From Bugulina stolonifera (Eukaryota; Bryozoa; Gymnolaemata; Cheilostomatida; Bugulidae), in assembly GCA_935421135.1 (NCBI GenBank), contig OW285189.1:7771072-7835071 (forward strand): a DNA stretch of 64,000 bases, in the 5' to 3' direction. The notes beneath the pieces are model-generated. The model was not told where the DNA came from. It searched no databases and worked only from the letters and a program-made list of their open reading frames with translations. Numbering within the stretch: position 1 is the stretch's first letter; each line of letters starts with the position of its first letter. This document shows positions 1 to 14,604 of this stretch, piece after piece. The position numbers were made by a program, and so were the translations under genes.

Positions 1-2250
1 TATTTTCAAACAATCACTATTATAATATTATTATACTTTTTACTATGCAACTTTTTCTGGGCCCAGACTTGGAGAACAGAGATCCCAGAAGAAGAGGTGC
101 ATTTTTGGCAGAATCAAATATAAAGCAGCCATCGGCAGGTGTGCACAGGTGGTTGCCTTTATTGAAAATGCGCTTCGGCTGTTTATTTCTACAACCTTAC
201 TGCAAAAACTGTGAAAAAAGGCTAATATATTGGACCACATTGCCGGTATATGAGTGTGGATCAATGTACTATACATACGTATACTAGGCCTACATGCATG
301 TACAATACAAATTTATACCTTATATATATTCCATTATCGTGCAGTGTGCTCATCAGGGCTATACACGTATTGATACATGGATAACAGAGTTATATCTCAT
401 TATCAGTAATGTATGATTGGCATTGTTGACCATTGACTTGTTAGTTAATAACATTACAACTGTTACACGGCCAGCAGCAGTCTTACTAGATACTGTAGTA
501 CTTGTGAATATACAATATATTAAGACTACTGCATTCAATGCAGGAATAAACAACTACGACAATATTTTTGTCACAAGCAATTCTTTTACACTGTACCTCA
601 TTTGCTCTACCACCACATACATGTATCATATGACATGCATGTACATAAATACTGTTACATGTGCATTACATGTACATGTATATTATTACACTGTTATTAG
701 TGCATGTAGCACCGAAGCCTATAACATTTATGTAACGTTTATATATACACAGCTACATGTATATCTGCACAATTTGCATATACGTACAATATTTTTATAA
801 AAATTTCATTCATAGCAGACTAGATTGTGTTAGAAAAAGAATTGCTGTAGAAACAACCGCTTTTAAAATTAATAAATAAAAACAAAAACATGAATTTGAA
901 TTCAACTAATGTGGAGTTGGTTGATTATGGAACAAATACCATCAGCACTACATTTTACTGCTAATAAGTTACATGAGAACGTAAAATGGCTAAAAAACTG
1001 TAGATCACTCGCTTTCGAAAATGAACATTTCATATAATTATGTAGGCTTCATGCAAACATTTACATGTACACACAACGTATACAACATGTACATGTAGCC
1101 TACCACATACACTTACAATGTAATTTATATAATGTAGCATGTGTTTTACAGAGCACTTACTGTACCGTATATACATGTACATGTACATATACGCACATGC
1201 ATGTACTCAGTGTACATTTTAATTGTTGTGTAGTATAAGTAGGCCTACATGTATCAACCGTTGTGTTCTCTGTACATGTTTTATACTATATCAATTATTT
1301 ACAGATTAGCTGTGAAATTTTCACACATGTTTACTATAACACTGCCATCATTGTACTGTTTTTATTATTAGACAAGAAAATCAATACAGTACACACTTTA
1401 GATGTCTTTAACATACACTGTTATAGCTGCCATAAATGTGATGTTGAAACCTATTATAATATACATACTGGTTATGTAATACCTTTGTGCATGATGTACA
1501 ATATTATTATGCTATATTGATACAATATACAATATTCTTCCCCTGTCTTTAACCAAATATTTGCTTGTTGAATTTCTGGTCTTAGCATAGATTGTTCTAA
1601 TTTGTTTTTATTTCATTGTCTTTTTAACTAATTGATATATTATTTTTTCCTGAATGTGACCTGGTATTATTGGTATATGTAAACTGTAAATGCATACATA
1701 CTTACATGTATATCCTTCCTAATGCAATAGTTTATTACCCTACCAACATTTTATATATTATTTTAATTCTGTTAAAGTATTTTTGAGGAGGCCCATCTGC
1801 AATGATGTGTTCAGCCCATAGGTTTACTGGTTTTGACCATCCTATTGCTTTCATGTGGTACTATCCTATACTTAATCGGAGCTCTGCTTTCAAACACATG
1901 GGATATTCCTACTGCATGATTGTAGTCTTATAGACATGCTTATAGCTTACACACATGTGAAGGGTGTTCAGTCGTATTGTTTTACTACTGGTTGCAATTC
2001 CTGATGTTGTGCCAAGCTTACAAATGGAACTAAGTGATCCCTGGAGGATTAAATTAACATAAGATTTATAGTAGTAAACAGGTCAAGTCTAGCGCCCAGC
2101 ACTTCTTAGTTTCAATGAAATATGCAAATGCATGGCCTGCGTATCAAAACATTAACAGCTTCAAATGGAGTTAGTTTAGACATCAAATTCTCCGACTAAT
2201 TAATAAGTTAGAGTATATATATATATAATTGACATTATTAAAATGATGTG

Positions 2251-2380
2251 ATATGACTTAGCGTAACTTTACATGACTTGGTGTGACTTGATACAACTTG
2301 CCTTGACTTGACAACATTTGGTGTGACTTGACAAGACTTTGTGTGACTTGGCAAAACTTGTGTGATTTGAGATGATTTGA
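2251..2380. repeat. Degenerate ~10-bp tandem array (TGACTTG core)
   Basis: The word TGACTTG or a close variant (ACTTG, ATTTG) recurs about every ten bases over roughly 130 bp. Copies are imperfect, so this is an old minisatellite. No coding role is visible. Confidence 0.6.
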
Positions 2381-3019
2381 TTTATTGCTGAAAACTGTCT
2401 ATAAATTATGTAAAAGATAAAAATATTGTTCTGTAGGTGCATAGCAGCCAGCACCTGCTAAGGATAATATTATTCAGTGAGTACATACATGTACATGTAC
2501 AAGGTGGACAGGCTTCCATACTTGCATTGCATATTTATTTATTCAATTGAATAATATTTTATTTTGTATGTACAGTGTGTTAATTAGTCGGCCTAACGTG
2601 CATAATGTAGGCCACTTATATAATGTGATAAACAAATAGCTGGCAGCAATATTAACGTACTCAAGCAATAATAAGTAACTACACATTGTTATTATAACCA
2701 TCTACAGGTTCCTGTTCATTTTGCTTTAGCTTCATTTGAGCAGCAGTGCAGCACATATTCTATAAGAGAGAACTCTTATCTAGTTTTCTTGTAAGTGCTG
2801 AAAGATAGCCAGTTTACACTGCATATGTAACACAAACTTACCATGTAAAAATCATTTTATGGTTGCTGTCAACCTGTATCTCTGCCAATTATAACAATTC
2901 ATTTTTAATCTCACAGTGAAAGACGAAGTACTTGCCGTTCTAGTTTTCTGCATAGTTAGCACAGTTTTAATGGTTTATATTTTAATGTTCATGCTGTTTA
3001 TACACAATATTATCAGTAG

Positions 3020-3100
3020 TGACAGGGCTCTAAGTAGGGTGCTTACCCTTCGCTTCAGGAGTACGCAAGACTTGAACCTGTGACCCTAAGATATATTATT
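3020..3100 (-). repeat. tRNA-like SINE fragment (weak)
   Basis: The minus strand carries GGTTCAAGTCT, a B-box-like word. Upstream of it is the remnant of a tRNA-like fold around the text for 'gaagcgaagggtaagcac'. It is too degenerate to be a working tRNA and no body or tail is clear. A decayed tRNA-derived SINE head is the likeliest reading. Confidence 0.3.
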
Positions 3101-3774
3101 AATAGACCATGTCTTCATAGCAAACACAAACCCTAATCCCATGTACATAATTCTATGTAGGTGAAACTATTAGCTAACTTATAGTCATACCTTGTGTCAT
3201 GTAGTCTGTTGTCTCCTTGTTGAAGTCACCAGATGCAATATTTACATTCAACTACACGACCAACCACTTTGCCATACCTGTCACCATCTACTTCTTTCTA
3301 CCTTAAAGCACTTGTTGCAACTGCAAAGTCTAAAGCTGCAATGAGATATTATATAACAACGTAGCTGACACGACAACTTAACAGGCGAGGCAGCAGCATT
3401 ATACTAAGCGCTGCAGCTAAGTTTGTGAATTAGTAAGAGATTTCATTATTGGTTATTAGATTGACACGTGAAGGTCAATATAACAACAGAGGTTGTACAA
3501 GTTCTATGAACTGCATTTCTATTAATTGTTACAAGATTGTCAATATAATTATTATACGTTGGCACACAGACAGATAGATTATGCTGACATGTGTTAAGGT
3601 TGTGCGTTTCATATATGAAATGAGGTGACTGAATGTATAATTCTACTTGCCTTGTTCTTTGATTTCTGACTTTCCAATTCTGAAAATCTTGTATTATTGC
3701 AAAGTTCAATGGAATAACCTTAGGGCCACTTTACGTCAATAATCTATTATTATTATGTAACATGCTATACATAA

Positions 3775-3862
3775 CGTATAATAGAATAATGTATAATAGT
3801 GTAATGTATAATATAGTTTTATAATGTATAATGTATAATACTATAATGCATAATAGTATAAG
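3775..3862. repeat. TATAATG-type low-complexity tract
   Basis: Variants of TAATGTATAATA are repeated for about 90 bp. Simple low-complexity DNA. Confidence 0.55.
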
Positions 3863-4892
3863 TCAATTTAAACTGTTTTAGTAAGGAGAGAGATAATTGT
3901 TTCAGAATTAGAAAAGTTAAAAATCCTGAACTTAAATTCTTTACTGTTGGTTTACAATATACTCGTACATACGTAATACAGTAATTCAATTTCCATGTTG
4001 TGTAAAATTATGTCATTGCTCCATAATTATAGTTCATTAGCTTGAAATCTCATTTCCAGTGTGCCACCAAATAGATTCCTGATGTTTCCTTCTTACAGCA
4101 AAATATTGGTAGAAAACCGCAGATCATCGGTAAAGAGACTTTGAGAAATGTAAGTACAGGATAGTTAAATCAAAGCAACATTGTTGTACGTTATAATTGC
4201 GCGCACACATACATGTACATATATGTTAAACAATAAATGCATATTACTTACATATAGTTAAATAGTCATACATTGCATGTCGAACAATGCGTGATGTATA
4301 GATAATATTTTGAAATGTCATCATTGCTCCATTTGTCTTAAGAAATCCTTGGTACTAAATTCGTAGGCATACTAGACCAAAGAATAAGATATGTAGCATT
4401 TCTTTGGCATTCATGTATACATATATAATATAGCATGCATGCCAAAAGTAAGGCGTAGTGATAGTACATGTATATCAACAGTAACTAGTGATAGTATATC
4501 AACAGTAAGCAGTGATTGTACAAGTATATATCAACAATAACCAAGTTTGAGGTTATAAATATAATTGATACTTTTATTATAGCAAAATAATTCTCAGAAC
4601 AATATAATATAATAATATTATATATTTGAAAACAGGAATAAACATAAACCAGGATAGTAAAAGGCATATTATATTTATTTATACAATGTATATGTAAACT
4701 AATACAAACATTGTGCACAATGTACATGCAACATAATTATATTATACAATGTATATTATCATAAATTACACCACATATCACACATTACATATCATATGTT
4801 ATATAATATATCCTTTTGCAATATATATTACATATTATATGCTACATGTAATATATTGAGTGGATAATATAGTGTTACATATTGTATGACTA

Positions 4893-5036
4893 AGTTGACA
4901 TTGAGTGGACAGCAAGTGTACAATGAGTGGACAGTGGGCGGACATTGAATGGACAGTTGGTGGACATTGAGTGGACATTGGGTAGATATGGGTTGGACGG
5001 TGAGTGGACATTGGTTGGACAGTGAGTGGACATTAG
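4893..5036. repeat. Imperfect ~12-bp GTGGACA array
   Basis: About a dozen copies of (A)GTGGACATTG or GTGGACAGTG, with variants, run right up to the stop codon of the CCDC89-like gene on the minus strand. Part of it probably lies in that gene's 3' UTR. Confidence 0.6.
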
Positions 5037-5040
5037 TCTC

Positions 5041-8000
5041 TTATGCTGTCAAATGTCTTAGCTTGGCATTCAAATCTCTTTCCTGCTGAAGTAATTTATT
5101 TGTGTGGTTCTTGTAAGCTTCAAATTTCTGTAAAAAAAGTAGAAAACCTGCTGAGAGTAAACAAAATATAACTTACAAATGTACTCCCACTTGTAAAATA
5201 CATGTAGAATGTTATTAGTAACAAAGGAGCAACGCACATGTGTGTATGGGAGGTGGGGAGTTGTGTTCTACTGACATATTCTATAAGGTATAATAAAACC
5301 AATAGAGCATCTGTTTTATAACGTTAATTTCAATATTCGGCTAACCTAAAACTAAATTTATGCTAATTGTTTCACTAAAGCTCTCCTATATATAGACCCT
5401 TCATGCCAGCTAAATCCTGGTCTATATTATGCTATAGGTATGTACGTAGAAAACCGTTCTCCGTGCATATCTATAGCATTCCAATGTACATGGGTATTTT
5501 TATTTTGGCTATGTTTAATTAGAAAGTATACCATTCACTATTGTATACTATTTACCCCCTACAATGAGACGTGCACTTATCTATGAGGTTAGATGGAATA
5601 CAAAAATAGACTGATTATTTTATATAAATCTGTGTGTCTATACAAAACATTGAACTTCCACAATACGGATGCCACAATTTACTTACAATTCTATATTTAT
5701 CTAATGGGTACAGTGCACATAAACTATCATAGGGTAGATTCACAATGTTTATAATATAAATGTATCTGGTGTGTGAGGAGAGCCGAGCTATGAGTGTGAT
5801 AAATCACCTACCTTATCAATCTCTGTCATGTGCTCCTGGGACTGCATCAGTTCCTTACGTAACTTAATCACCTGCAGGTTCGTGTCAACTGCAGCAGACT
5901 CTCTCCTAAAAGAGAAAGTAGGGCTAATCTTATGATTAACTATTCAGACCAACTTTGTTGGGAGTACAGAGTTGCGAATAACAGCATGATTGAGGGTATA
6001 CCGTGTACTAACAGGTAGTTAATGACATTATGTCACCAGGAAGAGCAAGGTGGTCCGCCATCTTTGCTCACTCATAGGAGAGAAAATTATCGTCTGTCAT
6101 AACTTAAAAATTTGGATTGTACACTGAAATGTGGTAAATATACGTAAATGCTTGTATAACGGGAACTGTGTGAACTCTAGTGGTCATAACACATTGGCCT
6201 AGTACTTCAAATTATTACTTTGACTAGGATTATAACAGCTATTATTCATATATAAATAACATGTTCAACAGGAGTTATATCAGTTACAAATACTTCGCTA
6301 GTTCAAATAAATTAGAGCAATTATTACAGCTTTGAGTGATATATAATTGCTATTGTGGGTCAAATATTGAGGTCATCATATCCATGTCAAGGTTATTCTA
6401 TTATTATATGAGCTCAAAAAGGTGACCACCAGCTAAAACTAATGACCGGTAATGACCGGACATACTACTAGCTAGGTTATCGTATCCAAATAACTTTAAT
6501 AAAAACACTCATTCATATAGCAATACACTTTTAAAAGTAAATTATAAAATTTAATTGCTTTAGATTTAACTGATATTTGAATTGATTCAATCTAGATAGA
6601 ACTTAAGCCTACATGCTTGCAGAGAATGTTGATCGCAAGTAGGTTTGAATTGTCTTATACATGGAGATGTGAGGTCTGTGTGAGTAGCTCCCATTGTTTG
6701 CCCCATTCTTTGACGAAATACTTGACAACCCCTGACCATAGCACTTGGCATAGTCTTTCAGGAAATTGCCCTGGTGACTCATACATGTACCACTGAAGTC
6801 CTAATATGTTTGGTTCAGTTTAGCCTATGCTTACAGAGAAGACAACTACCAAGTTAACATGATGCCATATACTACTTATACCAAAATAACAATGTGGGTT
6901 CAAAGACGTTGGAGTGACTTTGGTGTGGTTTTCGCTGGGTTAAGCTTACTGTTTGCACACATGTCTGTTGTCAAATGGTTACTAGCATGATCAACAGGAA
7001 GTTCAGAGGGTGCTCTATATTATTACTAATGTATTATACAGAAAGTAGTGTCCTATACTCGCACATAGAGTCTTCGTGACTTCTTGGACCGGCCTAGCTA
7101 GGAGAAAATTGCTAGGATGGCTGCTCAGCCTAGGCCAAAAAGGAGAGTGACTGAGGGTTTTGCTTAGCAAGTGAAAGCCATCTCTAGCTCCTAGAACAGA
7201 CTGGCCTGTGCCAGAAAGCTAGGTAGCGCATATACTAAGAGCAGTAGTGTATACAGGAAGTAGTGCCACATATAGCAGTGGTGTTTACAGAAAGTAGTGC
7301 CACATATAGCAGTCTTGTATACAGGAAGTAGTACCATATATAGCAGTGGTGTATACAGGAAGTAGTGCCACATATAGCAGTAGTGCATACAGAAAGTACT
7401 TACTCAAATCTGTCTTCAGCTTCTTTCTGTTTCTTCTTTGCATCTTCAACTTTCACCTCGAGTTTCTTGTTTTCTGCAACCTTTTCCTGCAAACAGTAAC
7501 ATTATGTTATAATTATTCACAGCAATAACCAATTGTTTAGCAATCAAAGTAAAACCATTGTTAATTATTACTATTAAAAATCTTATACATAAATAACATT
7601 CAGAGCATTCAGAATTTCAACTTTAGCAAAACATATACAACAAGAAATTGCCTTCCCACCCAACTAAATACAAGAGCAGATAATTCCCAATTACATTTAA
7701 AGGCTACACGAATGCACGCCAGCCAGGGAAGATGTTTTGAATTTTCTTTCCTTTACCCCAAGAGAATGAGAAATAGTTATAACACACGATCATAAGATTT
7801 GGAGTCTCATCTTAAAGAAAAGAGGTTTAAACAAATAATAATTCATTTTCTACTAAAATAAGCAGCAAATTATCCATATATATCGTGGCTGCATAATTTA
7901 AATAAAATTAAAATAACAGTTATCGTAAGAACGACAACTAGGCCTACACTATAATTATGATCATAGCCATAGTCATGCCCTCTTGCAAAACATGACTAGC

Positions 8001-10822
8001 ACAATTTCTGAATTTATCAATTTAATACATGAAGAATAATGTAATGTAACAGCAAAATAGGCCGCCTAAATTGTATAAACAGCTGATAGTAAAGATACAA
8101 TTAAAATCAATTAAAGACTCTGAATTGAAACATTGAGAAAGGGTTATACTTTCACTGCTGTGTCACAGAATACTCTGTAATAGCTCTGTGAACTACTTCA
8201 TGGAAGTTTAGTATCCAGCAAACACCCCTACTACCATGTAACTAAAGCTAAATAATATTTACATTATCTTTACCTATTTTACTACCAGTGGGAAACCTAA
8301 AATTATGAAGATTGATTTACGAAACATTGTTTCATAGTATCTGGATATAGACAGTTACATTCAGATCTCAATGTCACACTACACTGACCTCTATAGTTTT
8401 ACCCCTCTGCATGACTAGAGCCAGAAGTTCGTCCTTCTCTTTGGTAAGCTGAGTTATCTTCTCAGATCTCTCTGACTTATGATCCTCCAGGCTTACATTC
8501 TGTTCATTATACCTCCTTGTTATATCTAGACAATTATACATATCATCTTTCACAGCAACATACATGCTTTACCGTAACCCTTTTACAGCTGACTGATGTA
8601 ATGAGTAGGATATATATACATGTACATGTATATATTGATGATTACATGAGAGCTTTATGCTACTACATGTAAAATAAACAGTACAGATATCAGGAATCAA
8701 GGGTAATATAAAAAAATTGTATACAGACTTTTTACCAGCTCAGTACTATAACAAGATATTAGATAAAGTACAGTATAATAACATGTACATGTATATGGCG
8801 AGTTACTCACCTTTCAGTCTCCTTTCTGTATCCACCAACTGCTGCTCCAGCTTTATGATTGTAGAGTTTAGGTTGCTCTCTGTAAGATCTACACGTTCCT
8901 GCAAGACCTTACGATTCTCTAGCATCAAATTATTACATTCTCTGTAACAAGGAAACAGGTAGTAGACAACTTCCACTAACAGTCTGAATTCTATGTATGC
9001 GATGAACCTTTGCTAACTCAATACAGTATTTTTTTAGAAATATTGTAAAATAAAATTCTAAATCTACATGTACAATAAATAAATGTCGTAATGATCTGGC
9101 TCTACTACAAAATTCAAAAAAGTCCAAGGAAATGCAACTAAAATCACTAATTAGAGCAAACAGCCAGAGATACATGACTTTTTTTACTTACAGAGCATTT
9201 TCCTCTGCTGCTGTACATTTCTCCTTCAATGCTGCCACTTGCTTTTCCAAATCATCAATAATGTGTTGCTTTTCTTGAAGTGCACCAGAGAAAAGTTTTT
9301 CATTGTCAGCTTTTAGTTGAGCATTTTCTTGCTTTAACACCTCATTTTCAATTTTGTACTGATCCTTGAATTTTATTAATTCTTGATGATTATCGGCGAG
9401 TTCATTAAATCTTCTGTCTAACATTTCACACTTCTTCACCTCAGCACTAATAGCACCTTGCGCATTCTTACGAAACTCTTCTAAAGATTCTCGTATTCGC
9501 TCAGACGTTTTTAACTGAGTCGATGTGTCGTCTGCGCGCTGTTTCAGAATCATAATCAGTTCGCATTGCTCTTCTATTCTACTCCTAAGCATTGCATTCT
9601 CAGTCTTGTCATCAGCTGAAAGGCCTCTTAGCTTTGCCAACTCGTCTATCGGCTCCTCACCTCGATCATTAGCCTAAAATAGATATACTCTCATTGGAGA
9701 CAGCAAGGGGAAGCAATCTCCATATTCACAAACAAGACCTACGCCGTCTTTTTGGGAAATGAAAGAGTAACGTCTAATGACAACTATATTAATGTCGCGT
9801 ACACTTTTAGAGCTTGAAAGATAATGCATTGCATATGACAAAAATGCAATAGACTGCTCCATTTATAATTTTCCTGTCTATGAGCTTAGTGGATTCACAT
9901 AAGGTTTAGGGGAGACTTTCAATTCACTCTTCCTTTCTTATGATACGATAACAATCTGCAGAGTCAATGGATAATATCTTAGTTATTAAATCATGTGTTT
10001 GTGATACATAATTTGAAAAGAGAATGTCGTACATTCCGAATGAATATGAAACACTAGGAATCAAATCACTGAGATATGAGTCATTCAAGTGACCAATCTG
10101 CATCGTATGCTTGGTGATGTATTCTCGTCTTTTCTAATTTGACCAATCTCTCTGCTAAAATTTATTCTCTATAGCAATATTCATAAACAAAATTACACCT
10201 TTTTGTGTCAAACGATTACAGAGAATACCATCATCGTGCACATTATGTATTAGATTATTCAATGGCAACAATGCTATTGGAGTTTCCTAATTTGACAAGA
10301 CATTATTCTTAAAGAAATCGTAAACTGCAGATACAAAGTTCAATGCCTATGATTTGATGTAATTCCAAACACTGCTTTGAGAGATTTCCGTAAAATCTGA
10401 TAAAAAGAGAAAAAAGAGTGGAAAATATTGGTGTGAGTATTTTAATGGTGGATAATAACACAAGACACATTTTTATATTTTTATTGAGTTCTAATACTTC
10501 TAATTTTAAAATGAAAAATTTATCAATAAAACAATGTTCGAAATTCATTAATTAGGTAAGTAAGTTTTTTCGTGAAACGTTTTACAAAAAAAATTGTGAA
10601 TTGAATGAATGAAAACTCGAAGTCATATGACCCATACTCGTATTGACAAATTTGATTCCGAGTAAGACAAATGCATTCAGTCTTCACTCATCAATCGTAA
10701 AGCTATGATAATGCCTCATTATTAGCACACATCCTATTGATATCATTACGCTGGAACAGCTCACAAACCTTTAGTTTTGTTGAGGCAATCATGTTTTCTT
10801 TTGAACACCTCGTTTCGGCCAT
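5041..10822 (-). CDS. CCDC89: CCDC89-like coiled-coil protein, 7 exons, 355 aa
   Basis: Coding exons in transcript order: 10822-10769, 9673-9192, 8941-8811, 8525-8389, 7486-7404, 5905-5812, 5127-5041 (stop TAA at 5043-5041). Every join has GT-AG ends and keeps frame, giving 1068 nt. The start is the ATG at 10822, which opens a short 18-codon first exon. The protein is hydrophilic and almost wholly heptad-like (Leu/Ile/Met spaced among Glu/Lys/Gln). A block around residues 40-170 with the motifs ILKQRAD, LADNHQELIKFKD, LKQENAQL and LFSGALQEK matches my memory of the vertebrate CCDC89 family (human about 374 aa), and the length agrees. CCDC89 is reported as a Hey1 (BOIP)-interacting protein and is testis/cilium-linked in vertebrates; its role here is unknown. 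The family call rests on motif recall, so another coiled-coil family remains possible. The exon structure itself is well supported. Confidence 0.78.
7071..7241. repeat. Dispersed repeat, decayed copy of the 36.9-kb MITE
   Basis: It shares with 36867-37120 the blocks TCTTCGTGAC, CTAGGC-AAAAAGG and TGGCCTGTGCC-GAAA, in the same order and orientation. It lies in an intron of the CCDC89-like gene. The right terminus has decayed. Confidence 0.5.
7231..7400. repeat. 34-bp imperfect tandem repeat, ~5 copies
   Basis: The unit reads roughly AGCAGTGGTGTATACAGGAA followed by GTAGTGCCACATAT. About five copies with substitutions lie in the CCDC89-like intron. The last one abuts the splice donor of the exon at 7404-7486, so the repeat supplies the intron's first bases. 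Confidence 0.75.
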
Positions 10823-11050
10823 TTTGAAACGGAAATACAAGTCTCGCTGCTAATAGCAACGTAGAGCAAAACTACCAACCGATACTTCTTCTGAATAATC
10901 TTTTTACTATTAAACAAATTACATTTGTAATTAAAAATAATTAAAATTTTTTTAATTAATTTTGATTTTAAAATATAGATTTATCAATAAAGCAATGTTC
11001 GAAATTCATTAATAAGGTATTCCTTTTTCGCAAAATTTTTACAAAATATT
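10501..11050. repeat. Direct repeats flanking exon 1 of the CCDC89-like gene
   Basis: 10501-10590 and 10967-11050 share about 70 bp, including CAATGTTCGAAATTCATTAA, with a few changes. They sit on either side of the first coding exon and the likely promoter (10769-10900). The DNA between them holds exon 1 and intergenic sequence. Confidence 0.7.
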
Positions 11051-11908
11051 TTAGATAGAGAGGAGGCAACTCCTAAAATCATAACACATTCGCAATGTAC
11101 TGTACATTGTGCAATGCAATAATCCAATGCATGAAGACACCAGTCATGACTCAAAAGTGATAATTGATCATTTATTATTAATTATGTGATAAACGATGGC
11201 ACAGTGGTTCAGTTTAGACAGAAGTGTGCATAAAAATGCACTAGAGATAGAGTCAACTAAGAACAACACAGTCATCTCATCATGCAAGTGCATCTCAACT
11301 TCAGAAATTCAGTCATAGTTCTACATTTACTAGCAGAGTAGAGACAACCAGGAGCAGCTGCTTGTATATGAAGGTAGTCCTCACACACTTTGCATAGAAA
11401 TCCCTAAAGGTCCACGATGTATACTAGTAAATAATAATAAAAACAAACCTGGACGTGCAAGTCTATTGGACATATAATTCCAATTTTGTTGCTATTATGC
11501 CTATAATTAAAATGTGCCCATCATGAACCTTTAAATATGCAGTTCTATAACTTTTAAAACTATTGTCTCTCGTTCACCAACTTTTACCTTTCATATTGGA
11601 TATATAATACATAATATACATGTAACGTCTAAACTCTGAAATTATACCACAAATTCTATCCATCACTATTATCACAGTGCAAGTGCATTCTACTAAATGC
11701 AGTAGTTTTGTAGAAAACTAAATTTCATAGTAGCATGTCGAGTTCAATTGACTATTATCAGGAATGCTTAAAATTAAAATTTTTGCACTTGTTACCATTT
11801 TGTACTGGTCTGGAGTATCATATAACTGAAAGTGAAGTTGTCTTCTCTTAATTTGTTTGTCTTTTCCAGGAGAAAGAGACAAAAGAGATCCAATAGTACA
11901 ATAAATAC
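11051..11908. other. AT-rich spacer, no gene seen
   Basis: No exon with usable splice sites and no repeat structure beyond low complexity was found between the CCDC89-like gene and the hAT element. Confidence 0.5.
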
Positions 11909-13854
11909 TTCACATGCAGTGTTCGAATTGTGGTTATACGGGAGTATACGGCGTGTACCCACCTCAATTTTGGTGGGTACACTGTCAGCAGGCGTGTACC
12001 CTCATGGTAATTGACTAGTTTTGCTGAAGACACGGCAGTTTTCGCAATCGAAATAGGTTTACTGGTTGCTGAGTGACTGCTGATCGTAAAAGTTCCCTCT
12101 AATCTAGCGATCGTTTGATTGATAACAGCGTGTCAAGTTAATCCCGAAATGTCAAAGTAAGTTTATAGTAGCTTGGACCAGTAACCTGCACACAAATAAA
12201 TTCTTCTGCTTTACTGACAAAGTTAGTCATTGTATCAATGGTTTCATAGGACTTGAATATGGGTTCCACTTTCTTTAGTATTTTCAGCTTTCCGAATGCG
12301 TTTGCAGATCCATGAAAACTTTTTGATAAGGACAGTGGCCAAACAGTTGGATCTAAATGTTTTTTAGCTGTAAACCTAAATCTCAAAAGTAAATTTTTGT
12401 AATCTATTGCAATTTGACGTTTGACTGAGTGATAAATATTGGAGATAGTTGTATTTTTCTTACTTTGCTAATAAAATATAAAATACAAAAATTAAAAATA
12501 AATATTAATTTAATATGATCATCCACGATGTTGTATATGAAAATAACATAAATATTCGTATTTGTTAGATTATCACTAGAGAAAGAATCTGTATTCAATA
12601 ATATAACATATAAATAATAAATCAAACATTATATTAATTATATAAAAAAATAAATAATTATAATTATTTATTATTTATAGTGATTAATTATTATAAATAA
12701 TAGAACTAGAAGTGAATCAATAGAATTAGATAATCAAATGGTATTCATATCATAATGATAACCATAATTATTTATATTTTCATTAATTTTTATATGAAAT
12801 AAATTATTTTGATAATAATTGTTGTAGCAATACGCCTGCATCAAGTATAGTATAAATAAAAATATTGCTTACTGAATTGTCACAAGAACAAGAGTCGATA
12901 TTCAATAAATAAAATGAAAATATAAAATAGAAATAAATTATTTTTAACAGAACAGGGAATTAGATAATTAATTTATATTCAATGATCATTATTGTATCGA
13001 ATATTTAATGCAAATAATATAGCAATTGTTGTATTGTTTTATATAAAATATTTTAATCTCATGTTGATATTTTTATTCTAGAATAGGTAGGAATACTATT
13101 TGTTTTTGCACATAGTATTGAATTTCAACAGCTATAGGTATTGCGCTACTATTGCAAGCTACTTTCAAGTTTAGTAAGTGAGGCAAAGAGTGAGGTTATG
13201 ACAAATTGGAATTCACAGAGAGCTAAGAAGGATCCTGTCACTGTTTAGTCTAGATAGTACTAGTAGAAACTATGTATTTGGATTGAGCTTGGTTTCACTG
13301 GTTGACTGCAATTAAAGTAATCGTTTTGTTTGTATTCTCTATTTTTGTTGTATTGAGGTGATTCATTGCTTTCAGAAGTCCACAAAAGACCACAGGTAAT
13401 GAAGTTGTATGCTGCCTATTAGTGTACTTGCATGCTGTCTATTAGTGTACTTGCATGCTGCATAGTAACCTACATGCATGATAGTTTGTCGAGTATTTTA
13501 GGTAGCTGAATAGTCTTTTTAGGCAATACTATATTTTTAGTTTACATTGAATTTACTGTCAGTATGATTTGATATTTCTTGCTAAGGTTATATTCGGCCA
13601 TGGATTTAACTTTGAGGCCAGTTTTTACTAGTGCTGCCAATTTATAAAACATTTAGCATTTTTGGAAGATGTTGTCACAAGTGATGAGGATACTTGTAAT
13701 ACAGTGTTTAGTGATCCAAAGGAAGCTGGTGAGGAATTTAATTTTGCAGAAATGATACCCTAATTTATATTTTTCATATCTACTGCTCGCTGGTGAAGCT
13801 GTCTTTTCCTAACATTGCTGTACTGGTGTTGTGGCAATGTCTTCTGTTCACTTT

Positions 13855-13930
13855 TCTAGGCGATTAGGCACTGTAGAGACCATTGGTTCAAACCCCAGTC
13901 AGGGCCTGGTGTTTTCATGGATTTGATGCA
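13855..13930 (+). repeat. Possible tRNA-derived SINE fragment
   Basis: ATTGGTTCAAACCCCAGT looks like a tRNA T-arm/B box, preceded by a degenerate A-box-like region. No acceptor stem pairing is visible. It is probably a SINE head inserted in the hAT element. Confidence 0.3.
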
Positions 13931-14604
13931 AGACCTAACAGCTCCCACAGATAAATTCCCTAAATTAACAAAATTATAATAATATTAGAGAAAACCCAGT
14001 GAGTAGTACATGTATATATCCTAGATAAATTGGTGAAACTCCTTTACACAGGTATGTATGTTTTATAGGCTTCAACCTTTTAACTTTTCCTTATAGCTGT
14101 TGTTCAAATAACAATACTGGTGTTATATAATAAAGTCTACAGGTAGGTTGTGACAAGGGAAATACATGTATTTTATTGTATAATACTTTTGTTCATTATA
14201 ATTTTGTTGATAAACTTCAACTCCTTCCCTTCTCTAATGTTGATGTCAATGTCATAGCTGTTTTGTTGAATTACTATAGTTTTCATACAGTTGCAGTTAA
14301 CATGCTGTTGTTGTTTGTGTTTATATACTTTTGACAAAATATACAACTGTAAAATGTTGTAGTTCAGCATTTTGTAATAAATAAAGAAGTTGTTTTCTCT
14401 TTGACTACATGTACTTTTATTACAGTGAAAGAAAGATAAGGGGAGTTGTCGTGTTTTAAATAGTATAGATCTATTCATTCTTACAATCAATGCAGCAGTA
14501 ATACAAAATTGAAGGACACAAAGCACACTCAGTAGTTTAAAATATAAGGAATGGTCTACATTGGTACCATGTACTCTGTGTAATGAGGTAAAGAAGCTAT
14601 CAAC

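Larger units (their letters stand above)
1..5040. other. AT-rich intergenic stretch without a supported gene
   Basis: Both strands were read for exons with matching splice sites and no convincing gene was found. Open frames here are short, rich in Tyr/Ile/His/Cys and follow the TACATGTA-type repeats, so they look like chance. The stretch holds several low-complexity tracts, listed separately, and many palindromic TACATGTA runs that recur throughout the window. Confidence 0.6.
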
